A stretch of 64,000 nt of DNA. Origin: OFTM10 sp964196195. Its GTDB lineage: Bacteria > Actinomycetota > Acidimicrobiia > Acidimicrobiales > Aldehydirespiratoraceae. The notes under the pieces were generated by a model that was given only the letters and a program-made list of their open reading frames with translations, had not been told where the DNA came from and searched no databases. The stretch spans positions 186,001-250,000 of the forward strand of contig CAXMSE010000039.1 of NCBI GenBank assembly GCA_964196195.1, in the 5' to 3' direction. This document shows, one piece after another, positions 18,452 through 26,586 of this stretch. The position numbers were made by a program, and so were the translations under genes. Within the stretch, counting starts at the first letter, position 1. Every line of letters begins with the position of its first letter.

Positions 18452-19048
18452 TCAGCGCTGGAGCCAGCGTCGGTAGCGGTCCTGGTCGGTCCAGGCGCCG
18501 GTGGCCGCGTCGAACCGGGCAGCTGCATCTGTCATCCACTCCACCCGACCGGCACGCACGGCGCTCGACGATATCTCCATCAAGTCGGCGGGCATGGGTA
18601 GAGCGTGTTCGGGTGGAATCGAGTGGGGCGGGCGGGGCGCCAGCGCCACGATGGGGAGCCGGTGGAGAGCCCGGTCGCGGGCTTCCTCGTCGTGGTACCA
18701 GGCGGGGTCGTTGATCTGGGCCCACTTGTCGGCTCCCATCACCACCAGGTCGTAGCCCTCGGCGATGTCGACGATCATCTGGGCGTGGGTGACCCTCACC
18801 CCCAATTCGTCGATGTCGGCGACGGTTTCGCGCAACACCGCGAGGCGATCCTCCAATCGGGGGACGAGGGCGTCGGGTTTGCCCAGAGCCACCGTCGACA
18901 CCACAAGATCCACCCTCTCGAGATCATGATGGTGGCATGCAGACAGGGCGATCTGGAGGTGAGCCCGCGTGGGGGGATCGAACGATCCGGGGTAAACACC
19001 GAGGCCAGCCATGGCGGCCACGTTGCCATGGGGAGCCGAGCGGGTCAT
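18452..19048 (-). CDS. nadD: Nicotinate-nucleotide adenylyltransferase-like protein
   Basis: A 198-aa cytidylyltransferase-fold protein with the nucleotide-binding GSFDPPTRAH motif near residue 21 and the C-terminal ISSSAVR motif matching the ISSTxIR of NadD, which makes deamido-NAD from nicotinate mononucleotide and ATP. The central GADKWAQINDPAWY is a NadD-like loop. Another nucleotidyl transfer role cannot be excluded, as it is not in the usual obg/rsfS neighbourhood. The ATG at 19048 is used; the ATG at 19012 is a plausible shorter start. Its 5' end overlaps the divergent ilv promoter. Confidence 0.65.
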   Translation of the reverse strand: MTRSAPHGNVAAMAGLGVYPGSFDPPTRAHLQIALSACHHHDLERVDLVVSTVALGKPDALVPRLEDRLAVLRETVADIDELGVRVTHAQMIVDIAEGYDLVVMGADKWAQINDPAWYHDEEARDRALHRLPIVALAPRPPHSIPPEHALPMPADLMEISSSAVRAGRVEWMTDAAARFDAATGAWTDQDRYRRWLQR

Positions 19049-19051
19049 ACT
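19023..19051 (+). promoter_or_regulatory. Promoter of the ilv leader and ilvBNC
   Basis: TTGCCA (19023-19028), a 17-base spacer and CATACT (19046-19051) form a sigma70-like promoter. The -10 is 7 nt before the GTG of the leader peptide, so the leader RNA probably starts at its first codon. The promoter lies inside the 5' end of the opposite-strand nadD-like gene. Confidence 0.55.
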
Positions 19052-19058
19052 TGGCGCT

Positions 19059-19100
19059 GTGAACCGTGCTCAGCGACTCCTTGTAGTAGGTATTCGCTAG
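19059..19100 (+). CDS. ilv leader peptide (13 codons)
   Basis: GTG-initiated peptide VNRAQRLLVVGIR ending in TAG. Five of 13 residues are the branched-chain amino acids Leu-Leu-Val-Val and Ile, clustered at codons 7-10 and 12, the products of the enzymes encoded downstream. The stop codon touches the first hairpin arm and a terminator follows. This is the arrangement of classical attenuation leaders, in which ribosomes stall at Leu/Val/Ile codons when charged tRNA is scarce. Confidence 0.75.
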   Translation: MNRAQRLLVVGIR

Positions 19101-19136
19101 CGCACGGTCGCGTCCCCAAATCGACTGACCGTGCGC
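19100..19136 (+). promoter_or_regulatory. ilv attenuator: first hairpin
   Basis: A perfect 10-bp stem, GCGCACGGTC (19100-19109) with GACCGTGCGC (19127-19136), and a 17-nt loop. The 5' arm begins in the leader stop codon, so a ribosome finishing or stalled in the leader would occlude or free it. It is the likely pause/switch hairpin; the exact alternative pairing is not resolved by eye. Confidence 0.65.
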
Positions 19137-19137
19137 C

Positions 19138-19170
19138 ACGACCTCCCTCTGGGAGGTCGTTTCGTGTTTT
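19138..19170 (+). terminator. ilv attenuator: intrinsic terminator
   Basis: A perfect 10-bp stem, ACGACCTCCC (19138-19147) with GGGAGGTCGT (19151-19160), a 3-nt loop, then TTCGTGTTTT. It starts 1 nt after the first hairpin and ends 57 nt before the ilvB ATG, so transcription must read through it to reach the operon. Confidence 0.75.
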
Positions 19171-19227
19171 AGGCCGATAGTTTTTGTCCGTTCGCTTCTT
19201 GCGCTCCAACCTTTGGAATCCGATCCC

Positions 19228-20982
19228 ATGAGTAACCAACAGATGTCTGGCGGCGAGGCTCTCGTCAAGGCCCTCGAACATGAGGGTGTCGACGTGATGT
19301 TCGGGCTTCCGGGCGGCGCGATACTTCCTGTGTACGACCCGATCATCGAGTCGTCGATCCGCCATGTTCTCGTGCGTCACGAGCAGGGCGCCGGCCACAT
19401 GGCCGAGGGCTATGCCCATGCCACGGGTCGCCCTGGTGTCGCGATGGTCACCAGTGGGCCTGCCGCCACCAACATGGTCACCCCCTTGTGCGATGCCTTC
19501 CTCGACTCCGTGCCGATGGTGTGCATCACCGGCCAGGTGCCCTATGCCGCCATCGGCACCGACGCTTTCCAGGAGTGCGACACCACCGGCATCACCATGG
19601 CGGTCACCAAGCACAACTTCCTGGTCTCCGATGCCCAGGACATCCCCCGCATCATCCATGAGGCTTTCCACATCGCCACCACCGGCCGACCCGGCCCGGT
19701 GCTCGTCGACATCCCCAAGGACATCGTCGATCCCGCGAGTCCCAGGGCGGCGATGAACTGGTATCAGGCCACCGATGCCGACATGGAACTCCCCGGCTAC
19801 AACCCGGTCACCGAAGGCGACCGCGGCCTTATCCGCCAGGCCGCGGAAATGATCCGTGATGCCGAACGGCCCGTTCTCTACGTCGGCGGCGGAATCCTCA
19901 GGGCCCGCGCCGCGGAGGCTCTGCTCGAGCTGGCCGAGATGGTGCAGATCCCGGTGGTCACCACCCTCATGGCCCGCGGTGCATTTCCCGATCGTCACGA
20001 TCTCTGCCTGGGCATGCCGGGGATGCACGGCAACTACACCGCCGTCACCGCGATCCAGAAGTCCGACCTCCTCATCTCGCTCGGTGCCCGGTTCGACGAC
20101 AGGGTCACTGGAAAGCTCGATGGCTTCGCTCCCGATGCGAAGATCATCCATGTCGATATCGACCCTGCCGAGCTTGGCAAGGTCCGCCAGACCAATGTGG
20201 GTATCCAGGGCGACTGCAAGTTGGTGATCGAGTCGCTCATCGAGGCTCTGCGTGAGCTCGGCGGTCCCGACACCCATGCCGACCGGCGGGCCTGGCGCTC
20301 GACGGTGTCCGGTTGGCAGGAGCGCTTCCCGCTCGTCTACCAACAGTCGGCGCCGGGTGAGAAGCTCAAGCCCCAGTTCGTCATCGAGCAGCTGCGCGAC
20401 AACAACCCGAGCGACACGATCGTGTGCTCCGGTGTCGGCCAGCATCAGATGTACACGAGCCAATGGTGGAAGTTCGATCATCCCTACACCTTCATCAACT
20501 CCGGTGGGCTCGGCACGATGGGCTTCTCCATCCCCGCCGCCATCGGAGCAAAGGCAGGGATGCCGGACCGGCGGGTGTGGGCGATCGATGGCGACGGTTG
20601 CTTCCAGATGACAGCTCAAGAGCTCGTCACCTCCACCGTGGAAAACATCCCGATCAAGGTGGCCCTGCTCAATAACTCCTATCTCGGCATGGTGCGCCAG
20701 TGGCAGGAGATGTTCTACGACAAGCGCTACAGCGAGGTCCATCTCTCCGACCGGGTGCCCGACTATGTGATGTGGGCTGAGTCGATGGGATGTGAGGCCA
20801 TCCGGGTGGAGTCGCCCGAAGAGGTCGAGCCTGCGATCGCCAGGGCCAACGAGATCAATGATCGATCCGTGGTGGTGGAGTTTCGCACCGATGCCCGCGA
20901 AAACGTGTTTCCGATGGTGGCGGCCGGGAAGACCAACTCGGAGATCCAAGTCGATCCGAGCCAGGAAGGGCTCCTGCGATGA
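19228..20982 (+). CDS. ilvB: Acetolactate synthase large subunit
   Basis: A 584-aa thiamine-diphosphate enzyme that condenses pyruvate with pyruvate or 2-oxobutyrate, the first common step of valine, leucine and isoleucine synthesis. The N-terminal FGLPGGAILP block, catalytic glutamate E52 (RHEQGAGHMAEGYA), the FAD-domain GARFDDRVTGK motif and the ThDP motif GDGCFQMTAQEL (from residue 455) are seen. Start ATG 19228 is taken; a TTG five codons earlier is in frame and the ribosome site is weak. The stop overlaps the ilvN start (ATGA). Confidence 0.97.
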   Translation: MSNQQMSGGEALVKALEHEGVDVMFGLPGGAILPVYDPIIESSIRHVLVRHEQGAGHMAEGYAHATGRPGVAMVTSGPAATNMVTPLCDAFLDSVPMVCITGQVPYAAIGTDAFQECDTTGITMAVTKHNFLVSDAQDIPRIIHEAFHIATTGRPGPVLVDIPKDIVDPASPRAAMNWYQATDADMELPGYNPVTEGDRGLIRQAAEMIRDAERPVLYVGGGILRARAAEALLELAEMVQIPVVTTLMARGAFPDRHDLCLGMPGMHGNYTAVTAIQKSDLLISLGARFDDRVTGKLDGFAPDAKIIHVDIDPAELGKVRQTNVGIQGDCKLVIESLIEALRELGGPDTHADRRAWRSTVSGWQERFPLVYQQSAPGEKLKPQFVIEQLRDNNPSDTIVCSGVGQHQMYTSQWWKFDHPYTFINSGGLGTMGFSIPAAIGAKAGMPDRRVWAIDGDGCFQMTAQELVTSTVENIPIKVALLNNSYLGMVRQWQEMFYDKRYSEVHLSDRVPDYVMWAESMGCEAIRVESPEEVEPAIARANEINDRSVVVEFRTDARENVFPMVAAGKTNSEIQVDPSQEGLLR

Positions 20983-21479
20983 ACGCGTCCACGCCCACCC
21001 AGCGTTGGCACACGATCGTCACCACCGTCGAGAACAAGCCCGGCGTGCTGGCCCGCGTCGCCGGCCTCTTCTCGCGTCGCGGTTACAACATCCACTCCCT
21101 CGCCGTTGCCCCCACCGACGACGTGAAGTTCAGCCGTATCACCTTCACCGTCGATGTCGAGGGCTCACCCCTCGACCAGGTGGTGAAGCAGCTCAACAAG
21201 CTCATCAATGTGGTCGAGATCCGCGAGCTCGATCCGCTCGATTCGGTTGAGCGAGAACTCATGCTGGTGACCGTGTCTGCCGATGCGGGCCACCGCCGCC
21301 ACCTGCTCGAAGTGATCGACGACTGGCGGGCCTTCGTCTTGAGCGAGAACGACTCGGAGATCATGTTGTCGCTGTCAGCGCGCCCGGCCCGACTCGATGA
21401 GTTCGAGAAATCGCTACGACCCTTCGGGATCGTCAAGCTCCAACGCACCGGCAGGGTTGCCCTGCCTTCGCTCGATTGA
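20979..21479 (+). CDS. ilvN: Acetolactate synthase small (regulatory) subunit
   Basis: A 166-aa subunit that activates IlvB and mediates valine feedback inhibition. It has the N-terminal ACT domain (TTVENKPGVLARVAGLFSRR, then YNIHSLAV) and the C-terminal ALS_ss_C domain (ELMLVTVSADAGHR, ending with FGIVKLQRTGRVAL). ATG 20979 overlaps the ilvB stop by 4 bases, coupling synthesis of the two subunits. Confidence 0.97.
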   Translation: MNASTPTQRWHTIVTTVENKPGVLARVAGLFSRRGYNIHSLAVAPTDDVKFSRITFTVDVEGSPLDQVVKQLNKLINVVEIRELDPLDSVERELMLVTVSADAGHRRHLLEVIDDWRAFVLSENDSEIMLSLSARPARLDEFEKSLRPFGIVKLQRTGRVALPSLD

Positions 21480-21484
21480 GAATT

Positions 21485-21497
21485 CCCCGTCGCGGGG
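21485..21497 (+). other. Small hairpin between ilvN and ilvC
   Basis: CCCCG-TCG-CGGGG, a 5-bp stem just after the ilvN stop, with no U-run. It could stabilise the 3' end of the upstream message or tune ilvC expression; it is too short to call a terminator. Confidence 0.3.
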
Positions 21498-21527
21498 ACA
21501 CTAGAAGAAAACACGGAAGGACTGGCT

Positions 21528-22565
21528 GTGGCCAACATCTATTACGAATCCGACGTCGATCGCTCGGCGATCGCCGATCGCAAGGTTGCCGTTCTCGGTT
21601 ACGGCTCCCAGGGCCATGCGCACGCCCTCAACCTGAAGGAGTCCGGGATCGATGTGCGAGTAGGGCTTCGCGAGGGTTCGTCATCGGTGGCCAAGGCCGA
21701 GGCAGCTGGCCTTCGGGTCCTCTCGATCGGGGCTGCGGTGGCTGAGGCCGATATCGCGATGATGCTGATGCCCGACACCGAGATGGCGCTCATCTACGAG
21801 GAGCAGGTTGCTCCCAACCTCGTGGACGGCGACGCGCTCTTCTTCGCTCACGGGTTCAACATCCGGTTCGATCTCATCTCGCCCGCAGAGGGGATCGACG
21901 TTTGCATGGTGGCCCCCAAGGGCCCCGGCCACCTTGTCCGACGCACCTATGTGGAAGGCGGCGGCGTGCCCGCTCTCATAGCCGTTGAGCAGGACGCCAC
22001 CGGAGCAGCCAAGATGCTCGCTCTCGCCTACGCCGACGCGATTGGAGGCGCCCGGGCAGGCGTGATCGAGACCACCTTCACCGAGGAGACAGAGACGGAT
22101 CTGTTCGGTGAGCAGGCCGTTCTGTGCGGAGGCGCCACCCACCTCGTGCAGGCCGGGTTCGAGACCCTCGTCGAGGCGGGATACCAGCCCGAGGTCGCCT
22201 ATTTCGAGTGTCTCCACGAGCTCAAGTTGATCGTCGATCTCATGTACGAGGAGGGCATCGCGGGGATGCGCTACTCGGTGAGCGATACCGCCGAATGGGG
22301 CGACTTGTCATCGGGTCCCCGCGTCATCGACGACCATGTGAAGGCCACCATGAAACAGCTCCTCACCGAGATCCAGGACGGTACTTTCGCAGCCAACTGG
22401 GTTGAGGAGAGCCGGTCGGGTCGGGCGCGATTCCACGCCCTCGAAGAGGCCGGGCACAGCCATCCGATCGAGATCGTCGGTAAGGATCTTCGTTCGATGA
22501 TGCCGTGGATCTCAGCCGGGAAGCAGTCGGTGGCGGAAACCTCCGGCGGCCAGGGCATGGACTGA
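21528..22565 (+). CDS. ilvC: Ketol-acid reductoisomerase (class I)
   Basis: A 345-aa NADPH- and Mg-dependent enzyme that isomerises and reduces acetolactate, the second step of branched-chain amino acid synthesis. The Rossmann motif GYGSQGHAHALNL starts at residue 25; VAPKGPGH and the C-terminal knotted domain (ETDLFGEQAVLCGG, YFECLHELKLIVDLMYEGG-like stretch) are present, giving class I length. The start is GTG 21528 with GGAAGGA about 7 bases upstream. It is 48 bases after ilvN, in the attenuator-controlled operon. Confidence 0.97.
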   Translation: MANIYYESDVDRSAIADRKVAVLGYGSQGHAHALNLKESGIDVRVGLREGSSSVAKAEAAGLRVLSIGAAVAEADIAMMLMPDTEMALIYEEQVAPNLVDGDALFFAHGFNIRFDLISPAEGIDVCMVAPKGPGHLVRRTYVEGGGVPALIAVEQDATGAAKMLALAYADAIGGARAGVIETTFTEETETDLFGEQAVLCGGATHLVQAGFETLVEAGYQPEVAYFECLHELKLIVDLMYEEGIAGMRYSVSDTAEWGDLSSGPRVIDDHVKATMKQLLTEIQDGTFAANWVEESRSGRARFHALEEAGHSHPIEIVGKDLRSMMPWISAGKQSVAETSGGQGMD

Positions 22566-22566
22566 C

Positions 22567-22956
22567 CTAGGGGAACAAGCCGTCGAGCAGGACCCAGGCG
22601 ATCATGAGGATTGCCAGGATGAAAAGGCCCGGAATCGACCAGAACACGCTCCACGCCGCCCACCGAAACCAGGCGGGTCGGTGGTGGAACGGGCGATGGT
22701 GATATTGGGCGTCGAGTTGTTCGGTCTCGGAGTTGACGGCTTCGTCGATCAGGATCTCGCTGGCGTGGTCGGCCACCTCTTCGCGAACAACCACCAGGAA
22801 CATGGGGTCGGTCACATGATGAGGAGCAACTGAGTGGGCCGGATCACTCAGGATCGTGGCCTCGTAGCCGGAGTCCCAGAGCAGGGCGACGGCGACGTCG
22901 GCCGAGAAGCGAGTGGTGTACTCGGCAATGACCGCCATTCCGGGGAGGGGACGCAT
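22567..22956 (-). CDS. Small protein with DUF2007-like domain and C-terminal membrane helix
   Basis: A 129-aa protein. Residues 1-60 look like the putative signal-transducing DUF2007 fold (AVIAEYTTRFSADVAVALLWDSGYEATIL). A His-rich linker (YHHRPFHHRPAW) leads to a hydrophobic pair near residues 95-127 that anchors it in the membrane. CAGAAT 6 nt before the start fits the local leaderless -10 pattern. It converges on ilvC with a 1-base gap. Function is unknown. Confidence 0.6.
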   Translation of the reverse strand: MRPLPGMAVIAEYTTRFSADVAVALLWDSGYEATILSDPAHSVAPHHVTDPMFLVVVREEVADHASEILIDEAVNSETEQLDAQYHHRPFHHRPAWFRWAAWSVFWSIPGLFILAILMIAWVLLDGLFP

Positions 22957-23005
22957 CTATTGATTCTGCCCTGTTCTGACGACCGAGGCAGCCCCTTGGC
23001 CTCGC

Positions 23006-23011
23006 TAGGGT
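23006..23011 (+). promoter_or_regulatory. -10 box of the ABC transporter operon
   Basis: TAGGGT, 9 nt before the ATG at 23021; the same CGCTAGGGT string recurs before the genes at 35544 and 36384. Confidence 0.45.
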
Positions 23012-23020
23012 GACCAAGCC

Positions 23021-23941
23021 ATGACAACAGCCATCGAGGTGAGCGACCTCACCAAGACATACGGCGAGTTTCGCGCCGTCGACGGGATCTCATTTTCGGT
23101 CGAGGAGGGTGAGGTGCTCGCGATCCTCGGCCCCAATGGTGCGGGGAAGTCCACCACCGTCGAGATTCTCGAGGGCCACCGCCAACGCGACAGCGGCCGG
23201 GTCAAGGTGCTCGGCGTCGATCCTGGCACCGGTGATCGTCGTTTCCGCGACCGGATCGGCATCGTGCTCCAGTCGGCGGGCGTAGATTCGGAGTTCACCG
23301 TCCGAGAAGTGCTCGAGCTCTACGGATTCGCTTACTCCCGGCGTCGCGGCGTCGATGAGCTGCTCGCCTTGGTGGAGCTCGAGGAGAAGGCCGACGAGAG
23401 GGTGGCCAGCCTCTCGGGCGGACAGCAGCGGCGAATCGATCTGGCGCTCGGCCTGATCGGTGATCCGGAGCTCATCTTCCTCGACGAACCCACCACCGGC
23501 TTCGACCCGGCTGCTCGCCGCCGCAGCTGGGACCTGATCTCCAACCTCACTTCCCTCGGCCGCACCGTCGTGCTCACCACCCACTATCTCGATGAGGCCG
23601 AATACCTCGCCAACCGGGTCATCGTTCTCGCCGGCGGGCGTATTGTTGCCGAGGGCACGCCTGCTGAGCTGAGGGCGTCGGCCGATGCGAGCACCACCAT
23701 CCGATTCGATCTGCCCACCGTCGATGCTCCCCTCGCCGGCCTGCTGGATCCCCTCTCGGGCACCGTCACCGGGCGCGATCGGGCGGTCGAGATCGTCACG
23801 TCGGCTCCCACTGCCGATCTTGCCCACATCACCGCTTGGGCCATCGACGTGGGGATCGAGTTGGGTGGCCTTTCGGTGGCGTCACGTGATCTGGAGAGTG
23901 TCTATCTCCAGCTGGTGGAGGAGAGCGGGGCCGGTTCATGA
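23021..23941 (+). CDS. ABC-2 type transporter ATP-binding protein (DrrA-like)
   Basis: A 306-aa ATPase with Walker A GPNGAGKST (near residue 40), signature LSGGQQRR, Walker B LIFLDEPTTGFDP and the switch histidine in LTTHYLDEAEYL. The C-terminal 80 residues form the extension seen in DrrA-type drug, antibiotic or polysaccharide exporters. It overlaps the permease gene by 4 bases (ATGA). The substrate is not deducible. Confidence 0.92.
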   Translation: MTTAIEVSDLTKTYGEFRAVDGISFSVEEGEVLAILGPNGAGKSTTVEILEGHRQRDSGRVKVLGVDPGTGDRRFRDRIGIVLQSAGVDSEFTVREVLELYGFAYSRRRGVDELLALVELEEKADERVASLSGGQQRRIDLALGLIGDPELIFLDEPTTGFDPAARRRSWDLISNLTSLGRTVVLTTHYLDEAEYLANRVIVLAGGRIVAEGTPAELRASADASTTIRFDLPTVDAPLAGLLDPLSGTVTGRDRAVEIVTSAPTADLAHITAWAIDVGIELGGLSVASRDLESVYLQLVEESGAGS

Positions 23942-24762
23942 GAGATCTGCGGATCGTTCTCCGTTTTGTTGGGGCCCAGAACCGGATCTTCGCCCGCACC
24001 CCGGTGGGGGCCTTCTTCACCATTGGCCTGCCCCTGATCATGTTGGTGCTCTTCGTGGCCATGTTCGGCAACGACGAGCTCGGCGACACCCAGTACGGCC
24101 CCATCTCGACGTCCCAGTTCTACGCCCCCGGGCTGGCGGTGTTCGCGGCGGCATCGGCCACCTACACCAATATCGGGATGAATCTCTCCAACCGCCGCGA
24201 CCTCGGCATCCTCAAGCGGGTACGGGGCACTCCAGTGGCGCCGTGGATGTACATGTCGGCGGTGGTGATCTCCGGCATGATCATCGCCTTTGCCTCCATG
24301 GTGGTGATGGTTGGAATCGGCGTGGTGGCCTACGGCATCAACATCGAGGCCGCCAAGGTGCCGGCGATGGTTGTCTCGTTCGCCATCGGCTCGGCCTGCT
24401 TCGCCACCCTGGGGGTGGCGGTGGCGTCGCTGGCGAAGACCGCCGCGTCGGCCCAATCGATGACCAGCGCCTCGCTGTTGCCACTCGGCTTCATCTCCAA
24501 TGTCTTCGTCAGCTTCGGCAGCGACAGTCCCCCCTGGTTGGAGATCGTCGGCGATATCTTCCCGCTCAAACACTTCGCCATCTCGTTCTCCGAGGCAATG
24601 AGCCCATTCAGCGACAGCCCCGCATTCGAGTGGGACAACTTAGCTGTGATGGTGGCCTGGCTGGCAGTGGGGGCGGTTGTCGCTCTGAGGCGGTTCCGCT
24701 GGGAGCCGGTGTCGGGAGCGGTGGTCTCGCGGAGCCGTCGGAGTCGACGGTCGCGGGCGTAG
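23938..24762 (+). CDS. ABC-2 type transporter permease
   Basis: A 274-aa membrane partner of the preceding ATPase, with six hydrophobic helices and the ABC2_membrane arrangement: NLSNRRDLGILKRVRGTPV between helices 2 and 3 is the typical coupling segment, and SLAKTAASAQSM precedes LLPLGFISNVFVSF. It completes a two-gene exporter. The gene ends 137 bases before marR; the gap includes the AT-rich operator. Confidence 0.9.
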   Translation: MRDLRIVLRFVGAQNRIFARTPVGAFFTIGLPLIMLVLFVAMFGNDELGDTQYGPISTSQFYAPGLAVFAAASATYTNIGMNLSNRRDLGILKRVRGTPVAPWMYMSAVVISGMIIAFASMVVMVGIGVVAYGINIEAAKVPAMVVSFAIGSACFATLGVAVASLAKTAASAQSMTSASLLPLGFISNVFVSFGSDSPPWLEIVGDIFPLKHFAISFSEAMSPFSDSPAFEWDNLAVMVAWLAVGAVVALRRFRWEPVSGAVVSRSRRSRRSRA

Positions 24763-24849
24763 CTGCCATAACGCCCTCATGGGGAGGAGCGACGCCATCA
24801 TCTCGAACGGGGCCTACCCAAGATGATGGACACGCCGTGTGACCGATGC

Positions 24850-24897
24850 CATATGATACAATATTGTCTTAGTACAGATTGTATGGAATCATATGAT
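24850..24897 (+). promoter_or_regulatory. AT-rich operator/promoter of the marR operon
   Basis: A strikingly AT-rich 48 bases. It contains two perfect 10-bp palindromes, ACAATATTGT (24858-24867) and ATCATATGAT (24888-24897), and a broader inverted repeat (CATATGAT...ACAAT at 24850-24862 against ATTGTAT...ATCATATG at 24878-24895). TTGTCT (24864-24869) and AATCAT (24887-24892) at 17-base spacing can serve as -35/-10, 7 nt before the GTG at 24900. MarR proteins commonly bind such repeats over their own promoters. Confidence 0.6.
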
Positions 24898-24899
24898 TT

Positions 24900-25391
24900 G
24901 TGTTGCAGCCGAAGTCAACCAGAGCCACGCCTTCTTGGCGCCGTTTCGAAATCGCCATCATGGGCACCGCCCGCCGACTTCGTTCCGCATTCGACCAACG
25001 ACTCGAACCGCTAGACCTCAATCTCAACCAGGCAAGCCTGCTCGCCTACGTGGCCGACTTCGGCGAGAGCACCCAGACCGAACTGGCCGAGATGGTCGAT
25101 CTCGGGCGAGCCGCCATCGGAACCATGATCGACCAACTCGAGGCCCGAGGCCTGCTCGAGCGTCTACCCGACCCCGCCGATCGGAGGGTCTGGTTGGTGG
25201 CTGCTACCGATGCGGGCCGAGAAGTGGTCGACCGCTTCTACGCGGTAGACGCCGAGTTCCGACAGCAACTGAGGCAGGGGATCAGTCGAAGCGAACGCCA
25301 ACTGCTGGCTGAACTACTCGAACGGCTCGACTCCAACATCACTCTCACCCGCGAGAACTCCCGAACTGAAAGAGACACAGGAAATGGCTAG
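24900..25391 (+). CDS. MarR family transcriptional regulator
   Basis: A 163-aa winged-helix dimer. The dimerisation helix (RRFEIAIMGTARRLRSAFD) is followed by QTELAEMVDLGRAAIGTMIDQ as the DNA-reading helices and RLPDPADRRVWLV as the wing. Helix 1 begins before the internal ATG at 24960, supporting the GTG at 24900. It overlaps the thiolase start by 8 bases and is co-transcribed with three acyl-CoA genes, which it probably represses until an acyl-CoA or aromatic-CoA ligand appears (inferred from context). Confidence 0.85.
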   Translation: MLQPKSTRATPSWRRFEIAIMGTARRLRSAFDQRLEPLDLNLNQASLLAYVADFGESTQTELAEMVDLGRAAIGTMIDQLEARGLLERLPDPADRRVWLVAATDAGREVVDRFYAVDAEFRQQLRQGISRSERQLLAELLERLDSNITLTRENSRTERDTGNG

Positions 25392-26586
25392 ACCCACAAC
25401 TCCTCGGCAAACAATGTCAGACGCCGTCATCGTCGATGCAGTGCGCACCCCCACGGGCAAGCGCAACGGCCGGCTCAAGGACTGGCATCCGGCCGACCTC
25501 GGCGCCCATGTGCTCAAGGCACTGGAGGAGCGCAACGGCTTCGATCCTTCAGCGGTCGATGATGTCATCACCGGTTGTGTGATGCAGGTCGGCCAGCAGG
25601 CTTTCAACATCGGCCGTAACGCCGTGCTCGCTGCCGGTTGGCCCGAGTCGGTTCCCTCCACCACTGTCGACCGCCAGTGCGGGTCGAGCCAGCAGGCGAT
25701 GCACTTCGCCGCCCAAGGCGTGATGGCTGGTGTCTACGACATCGTCGTGGCCCTCGGCGTCGAGTCGATGACCACCACCCCGATGGGAGCCTCAGCGGTC
25801 AACGGCGAGTTGGGCATGCCCTTCCCGCCATCGATGCTGGAGCGCTACGCCGACACCGGCCTGCCTCCTCAGGGCATCGGCGCCGATCTCATCTCCGATG
25901 AATTCGAGATCACCCGCGAGCAGCTCGATGCCTTCGGCGCCCAGAGCCAACAGAGGGCGGAGAGAGCCCGCGACGAGGGTCGCTTCGATGCCGAGATCGT
26001 GCCTGTGCCCATCGAGGTCGACGGCGCCAGCGAGCTGCACACCCAGGACGAGGGCATCCGCAACGGAAGCACGGCCGAGGCGCTCGCCAACCTCAAGCCC
26101 GCCTTCCAGGAGGACGGACGAATCACTGCCGGCAACTCCTCCCAGATCGCCGATGGAGCTGCCGCGGTGCTGATCATGAGCGCCGAGAAGGCCGCCGAGC
26201 TCGGCTTGAAGCCGATGGCGCGGTTCCACTCCTTCGCCCTCGCCGGTACCGATCCGGTCACCATGCTGAAGGGCCCGATCCCGGTCACCGAGAAGATCTT
26301 CGCCAAGAACGATCTCTCCCTCGACGACATCGACCTCTTCGAGATCAACGAAGCCTTCGCCTCAGTGGTACTCGCCTGGCAGAAGGCCACCGGCGCCGAC
26401 CTCGAGAAGGTCAACGTCAACGGCGGTGCCATCGCCCTCGGGCACCCCCTCGGGTGTTCTGGCGCCAAGCTCATGACCACCCTTGTGCACGAACTCGAGC
26501 GCACTGGAGGCCGCTATGGGTTCCAGGCGATGTGTGAGGGCGGCGGACTCGCCAACGCAACGATCATCGAAAGGATCGATTCCTGA
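25384..26586 (+). CDS. Acetyl-CoA acyltransferase (thiolase)
   Basis: A 400-aa thiolase that cleaves 3-oxoacyl-CoA or condenses acetyl-CoA. The nucleophilic cysteine is in DRQCGSSQQA (about residue 99), and the C-terminal catalytic His and Cys lie in GGAIALGHPLGCSG and CEGGG. The ATG at 25384 has AGGA upstream; an ATG at 25414 is also possible and matches the conserved beginning better. It is the first enzyme gene of the MarR-controlled operon and overlaps the SDR start. Confidence 0.93.
   Translation: MARPTTPRQTMSDAVIVDAVRTPTGKRNGRLKDWHPADLGAHVLKALEERNGFDPSAVDDVITGCVMQVGQQAFNIGRNAVLAAGWPESVPSTTVDRQCGSSQQAMHFAAQGVMAGVYDIVVALGVESMTTTPMGASAVNGELGMPFPPSMLERYADTGLPPQGIGADLISDEFEITREQLDAFGAQSQQRAERARDEGRFDAEIVPVPIEVDGASELHTQDEGIRNGSTAEALANLKPAFQEDGRITAGNSSQIADGAAAVLIMSAEKAAELGLKPMARFHSFALAGTDPVTMLKGPIPVTEKIFAKNDLSLDDIDLFEINEAFASVVLAWQKATGADLEKVNVNGGAIALGHPLGCSGAKLMTTLVHELERTGGRYGFQAMCEGGGLANATIIERIDS

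Noticed and set aside
16939..18528. A 529-codon minus-strand frame over the gatB end and the MATE gene
   Set aside because: It overlaps the MATE transporter in another frame on the same strand and gatB; its translation is Arg/Pro/His-rich, typical of an off-frame read in GC-rich DNA.
19045..20949. A 634-codon open frame on the minus strand opposite ilvB
   Set aside because: It is exactly antisense to a gene with all acetolactate synthase motifs. High GC at third codon positions in ilvB removes stops from the opposite strand; the translated product has no recognisable domain and a skewed His/Gly/Asp content.
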